A stretch of 59,682 nucleotides of DNA from Frankiaceae bacterium (GTDB lineage: Bacteria > Actinomycetota > Actinomycetes > JAFAQI01). Shown in pieces: positions 54,204 through 59,682 of this stretch. The translations under genes were made by a program, and so were the position numbers. The DNA is taken from positions 1 to 59,682 of the forward strand of contig JAFAZI010000141.1 in NCBI GenBank assembly GCA_019239875.1, written 5' to 3'. Position 1 is the first letter of the stretch. Each line of letters begins with the position of its first letter. The notes under the pieces were generated by a model. It was not told where the DNA came from and did not search any database. It worked only from the letters and a program-made list of their open reading frames with translations.

Positions 54204-54467
54204 ATGGGAATGACATTCGAGTTCAACGAAGAAGGCATCGAGAAGATGCTCGCCCAAGCGAAGGACACGCTCGAGGCCCAAGCAAACCCGCGGCTGCGAG
54301 ACGCCGTCCGAGCGGTGCGTGACCGTTATGCCGGCGAAGATGCGGGAACCGTCTACCAGCAGCTCGTCGCCGAGATCACTTCGGAACTGGGCCCGAAGTT
54401 TGACCCCAATGAGGCAAACCTTCGCGCCGTTGCGCAGGCGATCGTCGACGGCACGCTGACGGGCTGA
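54204..54467 (+). CDS. small hypothetical acidic protein
   Basis: 87 residues from the ATG at 54204 (MGMTFEFNEEGIEKMLAQAKDTLEAQ); an earlier in-frame start at 54147 is less likely. Mostly helical and acidic, with no recognised domain. Eight bases before the next gene. Confidence 0.6.
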   Translation: MGMTFEFNEEGIEKMLAQAKDTLEAQANPRLRDAVRAVRDRYAGEDAGTVYQQLVAEITSELGPKFDPNEANLRAVAQAIVDGTLTG

Positions 54468-54474
54468 AACAAGC

Positions 54475-55089
54475 GTGGCTCGGAGTCGGATCCGCTTTGC
54501 ATTCACTATCGCCGACGGCCCGAACGCGTATCTGACGTCCGGCGGGTGGCGAGTGTGGGTGTCCGGTGACACCGTCTACCTCACGGCGAAGCCTCTCGAA
54601 GGCACATGGAAGGTCTCCCTGCACGGCGACAGCGCCTGGCGTTCAGCTGTGACGACCGAACACCTGCAGACCGAAAACCCGGTCTGGGCTGCGGATCAAG
54701 ATCGTGCCCCCTGGAAGTTCGAGCCAACGAAGTTTGAGAACGGCGTTCGAATGATGTTCGCGCTGGCGATGTCCCGGGGCGCACTTGGCCCGTGGGCCAT
54801 CGACGAGACCGAGCTACACATCAAGGTCGAAGACAGGTGGGACGAGATCACAATCGCCTACCTCTGGCAATCCGAGTCCGGAGTTACGCCGCCAGTCGCT
54901 CGCAGGCCGATCGGACCCGTACTGGAGATGGCCAACGGTCGACGAGTCTGGCTTACCGCCGGCACTGAACCGGTCGCGATGGCAAAACCTGAGCCGGTCC
55001 CCGCCACCGCAATGATCGAGCCCCGCTCACCCTCCGAGCATGACGTGCGAGCGCCCGGCTGGCTTGTTCGAGGCGTCCACCTTGGGTAG
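54475..55089 (+). CDS. hypothetical protein at the right end of the element
   Basis: 204 residues from a GTG. Contains SGGWRVWVSGDTVYLTAKPLEGTWKVSLHGD and several tryptophans in a beta-rich region, then a Pro/Ala-rich C terminus. No recognised domain. Ends six bases after the start of the right-hand arm-site pair, which would therefore overlap its stop codon. Confidence 0.6.
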   Translation: MARSRIRFAFTIADGPNAYLTSGGWRVWVSGDTVYLTAKPLEGTWKVSLHGDSAWRSAVTTEHLQTENPVWAADQDRAPWKFEPTKFENGVRMMFALAMSRGALGPWAIDETELHIKVEDRWDEITIAYLWQSESGVTPPVARRPIGPVLEMANGRRVWLTAGTEPVAMAKPEPVPATAMIEPRSPSEHDVRAPGWLVRGVHLG

Positions 55090-55104
55090 CCATTCTGGTA
55101 GCCA
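55084..55104 (+). promoter_or_regulatory. candidate integrase arm-type sites, right end
   Basis: Direct GGTAGCCA boxes at 55085 and 55097, 12 bp apart, as in the left end (41017, 41029). They lie 94 bp inside the attR core, against 71 bp for the left pair. Confidence 0.65.
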
Positions 55105-55197
55105 AACGCGGCGCACTTCCCCGCACGCTTGCGGACGCGAGCAGACTGATTCCCGATCGACTCGGACCTTGACGTACGTGCCCGTACAGCCTGGCCG

Positions 55198-55245
55198 TCC
55201 CTGACACGGAAGAGGTCACAGGTTCAAGTCCTGTATCGCCCACCA
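55198..55245 (+). repeat. attR core: duplicate 3' tRNA-Val fragment
   Basis: 48 bases identical to 40898-40945; the sequence before it does not form the 5' half of a tRNA. It marks the right end of the element. Confidence 0.95.
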
Positions 55246-55273
55246 GAGAAAAGCGTTGGTACTGCGAGGGAAT

Positions 55274-55320
55274 CCTCTCAACCTAAGAGGCACGTGTCAG
55301 ATACGTGTCAGATTGAGAGG
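55274..55320. repeat. tandem and inverted repeats just outside attR
   Basis: ACGTGTCAGAT is repeated head to tail (55292-55302 and 55303-55313), and CCTCTCAA (55274-55281) and TTGAGAGG (55313-55320) bracket it as an inverted repeat. Position 30-75 bp beyond attR resembles arm sites of a different integrase, perhaps left by an earlier element at the same tRNA. The rest of 55246-55481 shows no gene or other structure. Confidence 0.5.
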
Positions 55321-55481
55321 GACGAATGAGCGTCTGAAGACGCCGCGAGATCGCCGCCGAGTACCACGAGGTCGCGAGCCTGTTGGATGTCCGACGCGTA
55401 AGGCACTTCGCATGCGGCCTCGATCTAACTACAGGCGGTCGGTTCGTGGGTCGATGGCGGGCCAGTTAGCATCATCCACTT

Positions 55482-56132
55482 ATGCTCCGCGCCGAAGCGA
55501 TCTGGTTAGGGTCTGTGTTGTGCGCGATGTCCGACGAGCGCTTTCCGCTGCTCAATCTGGGAAGCAGCACCGAGTCATTCCGCGTCGAAGGACAGCCTTG
55601 GATCCACTCCGAGATATTTGCACCGTTGGAACGAAAGGGTCGCGCCGTCATCCACGTCGACTCGCGCACCGCGCCGGGGGTCGATGTCGTCGCTGATCTC
55701 GCGAACCGCGCGGATCGCTCACGCGTGGGGCAGCTGGCTTACCGCACCATCCTCTGCAGCAATCTGTTGGAACATCTCGAACAGCCCGAGATCGGCGTTG
55801 AGATGTTGCTGGAGCTGAGCAGCGCAGGGCAGTTGCTTGTTGTGAGCGGACCCTTGCAGTATCCGCCTCATCCCGACCCCATCGACAACGGCTTTCGAGG
55901 CACTCCTGACGACATCGCAGCGCTCTTTGGTCACCAGGTTCGCGTGGTCCAATCGGCTGAGCTCGTCGATCAACACCTGGCGCGCATGTACGTCGAACAG
56001 AGCAACCATGGGTTGCTCTCACTCGCCGCAGCTCTTGCGCGTCCTTGGCGTGATCGACAGCTTTGGCAGACCCTCATCCGCTGGGGGCCGCGGCGGATGT
56101 CAGCATCAGCCGTAGTCTTCGAGCGCATCTGA
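55482..56132 (+). CDS. methyltransferase-like protein
   Basis: 216 residues. LLNLGSSTESFRV resembles a SAM-binding loop, VIHVDSRTAPGVDVVADLAN its acidic loop, and TILCSNLLEHLEQPE the motif (NxLEH) of methyltransferases acting in glycan or lipid clusters. Substrate unknown. First chromosomal gene to the right of the element; not linked to it. Confidence 0.75.
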   Translation: MLRAEAIWLGSVLCAMSDERFPLLNLGSSTESFRVEGQPWIHSEIFAPLERKGRAVIHVDSRTAPGVDVVADLANRADRSRVGQLAYRTILCSNLLEHLEQPEIGVEMLLELSSAGQLLVVSGPLQYPPHPDPIDNGFRGTPDDIAALFGHQVRVVQSAELVDQHLARMYVEQSNHGLLSLAAALARPWRDRQLWQTLIRWGPRRMSASAVVFERI

Positions 56133-56212
56133 CCGGTGTGCGATTGCGCTTGAAACGATGTGCGGCGAGGGCATCCACCTGCGCCGACGCCTCTCCGCGA
56201 ATGATCATGGAC

Positions 56213-56247
56213 TTTGTGGCACGGCGCGCGGCGTGTCCTGCCACAAA
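56213..56247. terminator. terminator-like inverted repeat between convergent genes
   Basis: TTTGTGGCA (56213-56221) and TGCCACAAA (56239-56247), perfectly complementary around a 17-base GC-rich loop, lie between the methyltransferase-like and DUF2277 genes. On each strand the stem ends in a short T-run. Confidence 0.6.
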
Positions 56248-56268
56248 CCGCATGGTCAACGGCGGACG

Positions 56269-56538
56269 CTACGACGCGTAGCGGGTGGCGGCGCGGGCGC
56301 GTGCCTTGGCCGCCTCCTCCTCGCGGTTCTTCGGGGGCGACACGGCGGTGAGCTCGTCGAGCAGTCGCACGGTGATCGCCGTGACGTCGGCGACGGCTTG
56401 GTCGAACGCGGCGGCGTTGGCCTGCGACGGTTTCGCCGTACCGCTGATCTTTCGCACGTATTGCAGCGCTGCGGCGTGCGCCTCATCCCGCGTGGCGGGC
56501 GGTTCGAAGTTGTGGAGCGTTCGGATGTTGCGGCACAT
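56269..56538 (-). CDS. DUF2277 family protein
   Basis: 89 residues. MCRNIRTLHNFEPPATRDE followed by AAALQYVRKISGTAKPSQAN is the hallmark of the small DUF2277 family, whose function is unknown. It is 21 bp downstream of the cupin gene on the same strand, so the two may be co-transcribed. Confidence 0.92.
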   Translation of the reverse strand: MCRNIRTLHNFEPPATRDEAHAAALQYVRKISGTAKPSQANAAAFDQAVADVTAITVRLLDELTAVSPPKNREEEAAKARARAATRYAS

Positions 56539-56559
56539 GTCGCCAGGGTAAGCCGCGAG

Positions 56560-57039
56560 TCAGCAGAGGCAGAACTCCTCGCCGAAGCCGCTGACCACCT
56601 CGAAGAGCTGCGCCACGTTCGGTTGCCAGTCGTTGTCGCGCGCCACCTCCCACAGCGCGCAGAACATCTCGCCGGTCCGCAGCGCCGGCGTGGTCCGCCA
56701 CCGCATGACCGCGCCGTCCGCGCCGGCACCCATCAGGTGAGGCGTGCCGGCAGCGACTCGTAGTTCGTCGCCGACGCCCAGCGCTCGATCCGCGTCACCG
56801 ACCGTGGCGTGCATCACGCCGGCCAGCACCGTGAAGTGCTCGTCCTGCGACGGGTGAAGATGGCGCGGCGGCGGCGGACTGTTGGGCGGGTAGGTCACCT
56901 CGATCTCGACGTACGCACCATCGGTCGACTCCGCTGTCGCGATGAAGACCGTGCGCGTCCCGGCAACCGGGTTGACCAGCTCCAGCCCCACTTCGGGCCG
57001 CGTCGGTGATTCAGCCATGCCGGCCATGCTCCCTGGCAC
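56560..57039 (-). CDS. cupin-domain protein
   Basis: 159 residues; an internal Met at 57018 (MAESPTRPEV) is a likely true start. The cupin metal site is HLHPSQDEHFTVLAGVM (H-x-H-x(n)-E-H) with the second motif near GDELRVAAGTPHL. Could be a dioxygenase-like or sensing protein; not specific. Divergent from the secreted-protein gene. Confidence 0.85.
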   Translation of the reverse strand: MPGSMAGMAESPTRPEVGLELVNPVAGTRTVFIATAESTDGAYVEIEVTYPPNSPPPPRHLHPSQDEHFTVLAGVMHATVGDADRALGVGDELRVAAGTPHLMGAGADGAVMRWRTTPALRTGEMFCALWEVARDNDWQPNVAQLFEVVSGFGEEFCLC

Positions 57040-57203
57040 TCGTCGCAGTCAGGAGATCGGAAACGCTGGTCGCTCGAGATCGGTTCGCGCAGCATCGCAT
57101 TGACACCGATATCAATCGGGCGAATAGTGCACGCGGGGATTGGCCGCTGGTCGCATCACGACCACCTGAATCAGGCCGCGGCCTCGACGGGGAGGACCGC
57201 TTC

Positions 57204-57812
57204 ATGATCAAGATCTCTCGGACGACAATCGTCCCAATTGTGATCGGCGCGTGCGCGCTGACCGTAGCCGGAGGTGGGGCGACCGCCCTCGCGCATGGGC
57301 AACGCGGGCAGGTCGCCCAGAGCGCCAGCAGCGGCGTTCATCCGGCGACCAATGTGACCGGGCAGGGCATCGACCAGGTCGTGGTCGCGTACGACGGCCC
57401 CAACTCAACGGTGGGCAGCGCGCCGACGCCCGCGCCGCTGCCGGGGATGACGGTGCAGATCACGGTGCCGTCCGGCTTCACTGCGCTGCTGATCGCGCGA
57501 TTCTCGGCGGAATCCGCCTGCTACGGCGGTGACGCCGGACAGCCCGAGTGGTGCACCGCCACGATCAAGGCCAATGGTGTGGAGATGTCGCCCCAGACCG
57601 GTAGCGATTTCGCGTTCGACTCGACCGACAACGGTGCTGAATCCAACGCCTCATGGGAGTCGCACGCGATGGAGCGAGTGCGGCGGGTTCCTGCGGGCAC
57701 CTACACCGTGCGTGTATTCGGCCTCACGACACTGTTCGGCACCTCGCAGCCGACGTTCTGGACCGGCGAGCGCGTCCTCACGGTCGAGAGCAGTCTGACT
57801 CCGGCTACCTGA
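57204..57812 (+). CDS. secreted hypothetical protein
   Basis: 202 residues from the ATG at 57204, with GGGGAGGA eight bases upstream. A signal peptide (MIKISRTTIVPIVIGACALTVAGGGATALA) has a likely cleavage after ALA, and the mature part is Ser/Thr/Gly-rich with beta-like segments and CYGGDAGQPEWC, probably a disulphide pair. No known domain. Confidence 0.75.
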   Translation: MIKISRTTIVPIVIGACALTVAGGGATALAHGQRGQVAQSASSGVHPATNVTGQGIDQVVVAYDGPNSTVGSAPTPAPLPGMTVQITVPSGFTALLIARFSAESACYGGDAGQPEWCTATIKANGVEMSPQTGSDFAFDSTDNGAESNASWESHAMERVRRVPAGTYTVRVFGLTTLFGTSQPTFWTGERVLTVESSLTPAT

Positions 57813-57848
57813 CGCCGAACCTCGGCGCCCTGGCGTAGCCGAGCAATG

Positions 57849-57886
57849 CCGCCGCCCTGTGGATCAGCCGATCCGCAGGGCGGCGG
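57849..57886. terminator. strong bidirectional terminator hairpin
   Basis: CCGCCGCCCTGTGGATC (57849-57865) and GATCCGCAGGGCGGCGG (57870-57886) form a 17-bp stem with one wobble pair and the 4-base loop AGCC. It lies between the convergent secreted-protein and lipoprotein genes. Confidence 0.85.
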
Positions 57887-57890
57887 CTCG

Positions 57891-58640
57891 TTACACGCAG
57901 GGCTGACCGCCGAGGGCCCCCCGCCCGACGCTGAGCCGCGCACGGTTGACGGCCGTCCGGTCGTAGTGGCTCGAGATGCCACGCCCCGAGGTGAGCTCCA
58001 CCTGCACGCCAGCGGCGCTTGACATCAGCCGCTCGATCCTCGGGCTGAGGTAGACGGTCTCGGAGCAGTTCGAGGCCATGTCCAGGGAGTAGATCACCCG
58101 CAGCCGCCCGGGCGGCAGCAGCTGAGTGCGGACCGCCGCGAGCGCCAGGGCCTGACTCACCGGCGGATCGAACCCGTGAACGCCGAACTTGATCGACGTT
58201 GGCGGCCGCCGGCTCGGCCGTAGCTCGTGGACGAGCGCGTGCGCGACAGCCACGCAGGCGGCGGGTGGCCCTTTAGGAGCAATCCCCGCGGCCAAACTTC
58301 GCAACACGGACAACCTGCTGAGATCTTTGCCTTGGTAACTAATCAGTGATGCCGCCGTCGACTCGACCAGCGGCGCAAATGCTTGCGGGTCGTGGATCCG
58401 GCATCGCCGGTGAGATCCGTGCAGGAGGCTCAAATACTCGGAGTAGCGGCGCGTATGGTCTGCGTGAGCGAGTTGCCGCGCCTGATCGACCAGACTGACC
58501 CGATGCGTCATGGGTTGATGGGGTTTGTCTGGTGCCGGCGCCGGGCCCGATGAGCACCCCGCTAGCGCCAGCGCCAGGCCGACACCGACGACCGCAATGG
58601 CGCGGCTCGCGTCTCGTCGTACCACTGAACCCTCGGTCAA
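57891..58640 (-). CDS. hypothetical lipoprotein
   Basis: 249 residues. Signal peptide with lipobox LALAGC (Cys29), then a Pro/Ala linker (SSGPAPAPDKPHQP) and a soluble domain with paired cysteines but no recognised family. It should sit on the outer face of the membrane. Convergent with the secreted-protein gene. Confidence 0.75.
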   Translation of the reverse strand: MTEGSVVRRDASRAIAVVGVGLALALAGCSSGPAPAPDKPHQPMTHRVSLVDQARQLAHADHTRRYSEYLSLLHGSHRRCRIHDPQAFAPLVESTAASLISYQGKDLSRLSVLRSLAAGIAPKGPPAACVAVAHALVHELRPSRRPPTSIKFGVHGFDPPVSQALALAAVRTQLLPPGRLRVIYSLDMASNCSETVYLSPRIERLMSSAAGVQVELTSGRGISSHYDRTAVNRARLSVGRGALGGQPCV

Positions 58641-58738
58641 TCGTCACTCGAAAGAACTAGCGCGGACGGACTACAGACATCCTCGCCACCCGGTGTCACC
58701 CTCGTCTCACAACGGGGCGTACGCAGGGCGGGGACGGG

Positions 58739-59101
58739 ATGACCGAACGCAGGGTGCTTGTCGTCGAAGACGTCCCCGAACTCTCCCACCTGCTCGGGAT
58801 GACGATCGAGCTCGACGATCGGTTCACGCCTGCGGCGAGTGCCCGTAGCGGCCCAGAGGCACTCGAGATGGCACAGGTTCATCGCCCCGACGCAATCGTT
58901 CTCGATGTGTCGATCGACGGCGCCGAAAGCGGCATGGACGTGTTGCCCGAGCTGCGCAAGCTCCTGCCGGAGGCCCGGATCATCGTCTTCACCGCGCACG
59001 GCAATCTGCAGCAGCAGGAGAAGGCGCTCGCCCGTGGTGCGTCGGACTACATCGTCAAGGGCGGCGATCTGCAGCCGCTGTTGGACTCGCTGGCGCGATA
59101 G
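58739..59101 (+). CDS. stand-alone response regulator receiver domain
   Basis: 120 residues, only a CheY-like domain. Acidic pocket E10/D11, phosphoacceptor D56 (AIVLDVS), T85 (VFTAHG) and K107 (YIVKGG) are all present. No output domain, so it works by protein contact, or a histidine kinase elsewhere uses it. Eight bases separate it from the convergent DUF6704-like gene. Confidence 0.93.
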   Translation: MTERRVLVVEDVPELSHLLGMTIELDDRFTPAASARSGPEALEMAQVHRPDAIVLDVSIDGAESGMDVLPELRKLLPEARIIVFTAHGNLQQQEKALARGASDYIVKGGDLQPLLDSLAR

Positions 59102-59109
59102 GACGGCGG

Positions 59110-59349
59110 CTACGCCGACTCGGCCTCGGCCGGACCGTCACCAGAGCCGAACTCGCTGACCATGTCCATGATGTCAGCGAGGTACGCGCCCACGGTCCCG
59201 AGCACCATCAGGCCGACGCCCACCCAGAACACCGGCCAGACCCACTCGATGAGGGCGATGCCGCCGATGATGGACCCGGCGATGATGACCGCAACGGCGA
59301 TCCACACGCCGGTGGTCGCGCCGTGTCCGCCGCCCGAGTCGCCCGCCAT
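59110..59349 (-). CDS. small membrane protein, DUF6704 (HGxxPAAW) type
   Basis: 79 residues from the ATG at 59349; the longer frame adds an unconserved basic stretch. GHGATTGVWIAVAVIIAGSI starts the conserved part and two hydrophobic helices follow (IALIEWVWPVFWVGVGLMVLG). It resembles DUF6704 proteins, which have a similar HG...W start; no function known. Confidence 0.6.
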   Translation of the reverse strand: MAGDSGGGHGATTGVWIAVAVIIAGSIIGGIALIEWVWPVFWVGVGLMVLGTVGAYLADIMDMVSEFGSGDGPAEAESA

Positions 59350-59386
59350 CGATCCTCCCGAGATCCCGTCGTAGGTCGCGACCAGC

Positions 59387-59682
59387 CTATGGCGCGAGCG
59401 GCTCTGGTTCGCGTTGACCCTCCAACTCGCGGAGCTTCGCCGTCTCCGGTCGTGGCCAGGAACGGTCGATCTCCGCGTTGAGCTCCGCACCGAACAGAAT
59501 CGCCAGCGCGGTCAGGTAGAGGAACAGGAGTACGGCGACCGGCGCGGACAGCGGGCCGTAGGTAGCGGTCTTACGGAACGCGAACACCAGCCAGATTCGC
59601 AGCACGACCGACCCGGCGAACCACACGAGCATCGCGACCACCGCGCCTGGCAACGCACGGCGCCACGGCGTCTGCACAGGGA
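59387..59682 (-). CDS. YihY/BrkB-family inner-membrane protein, C-terminal part
   Basis: Frame is open to the window end; the N-terminal part lies outside. Three membrane segments with WRRALPGAVVAMLVWF, YGPLSAPVAVLLFLYLTALAILFGAELNAEID are the end of the YihY/BrkB (YhjD-like) family. Soluble tail ends REPEPLAP. Function of the family in actinobacteria is uncertain. Confidence 0.85.
   Translation of the reverse strand, partial: PVQTPWRRALPGAVVAMLVWFAGSVVLRIWLVFAFRKTATYGPLSAPVAVLLFLYLTALAILFGAELNAEIDRSWPRPETAKLRELEGQREPEPLAP

Larger units (their letters stand above)
40898..55245 (+). mobile_element. 14.3 kb integrative element in tRNA-Val (satellite- or prophage-like)
   Basis: Bounded by 48-bp direct repeats, with a tyrosine integrase, an excisionase-like gene, candidate arm sites inside both ends, a second tyrosine recombinase and a phage tail tape-measure gene. 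The body has many small overlapping genes with few recognised domains, unlike the core genes around it. No terminase, portal, capsid, tail tube, lysis or conjugation (FtsK/TraB) gene is visible, so a complete prophage or a typical actinomycete conjugative element is unlikely. A phage satellite or a reduced prophage fits best. Confidence 0.9.

Noticed and set aside
1-59682. CRISPR array
   Set aside because: No series of regularly spaced 20-40 bp direct repeats was seen; the 30-bp-spaced sites in the hut gap are three palindromes with only 13-bp gaps.

Overview
This 59.7 kb window comes from a high-GC actinomycete. Four things point there: heavy use of GTG starts; the order thrS - HIT - pgsA - patA - pimA - pdxS - pdxT - yebC - ruvCAB - yajC - secDF - apt - rel - (PPIase) - glyoxalase-like - hisS - aspS - rarA - alaS - ruvX - mltG, which matches the Mycobacterium/Streptomyces core; phosphatidylinositol-mannoside genes; and an SsgA/SsgB-like sporulation protein. 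A morphologically complex or Frankiales-like lineage is plausible, but the genus cannot be named from the sequence alone.

Region 1 (1-31.9 kb) is this core block, almost entirely on the minus strand and tightly packed, with many 1-4 base ATGA/GTGA/TGATG overlaps. It covers tRNA charging, SOS/recombination (a perfect LexA-type box sits just upstream of ruvCAB), protein export, stringent response, vitamin B6 and membrane phosphoinositide synthesis. A plus-strand DUF559-like gene bracketed by related palindromes interrupts it between ruvC and yebC. A plus-strand pair of prolyl isomerases (FKBP plus lipoprotein cyclophilin) stands where one cyclophilin is usual.

Region 2 (31.9-40.6 kb) holds a ZIP metal transporter whose promoter overlaps a DtxR/IdeR-like box and whose mRNA is probably leaderless, a tRNA-Val(CAC), an SsgB-like gene, a methyltransferase, and a histidine-utilisation cluster transcribed hutG-like > class IV aminotransferase > hutH > hutU > hutI. 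Three 17-bp palindromes spaced exactly 30 bp apart lie in the hutH-hutU gap.

Region 3 (40.7-55.2 kb) is a tRNA cluster (Gly-GCC, Cys-GCA, Val-GAC) followed by a 14.3 kb integrative element inserted in the tRNA-Val. A 48-bp perfect direct repeat (the 3' part of the tRNA) marks both ends, and paired GGTAGCCA boxes inside each end look like integrase arm sites. The element has two unrelated tyrosine recombinases, an excisionase-like gene, a run of overlapping small genes rich in zinc-binding cysteines, two helical cargo proteins with HEPN-like R-x(n)-H signatures next to the left end, three copies of a 15-bp palindrome (TATTCC-N3-GGAATA), and one 1213-residue phage tail tape-measure protein. No other recognisable tail, capsid, portal, terminase or lysis gene is present. 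It is best read as a phage-satellite-like or decayed prophage element of unusual composition, and is the most novel part of the window.

Region 4 (55.2-59.7 kb) returns to chromosomal genes: a methyltransferase-like protein, DUF2277, a cupin, a secreted protein, a lipoprotein, a single-domain response regulator, a DUF6704-like membrane protein and a YihY/BrkB-family gene cut by the window end. Several convergent gene pairs in the window are separated by long perfect or near-perfect inverted repeats that probably act as two-way terminators.
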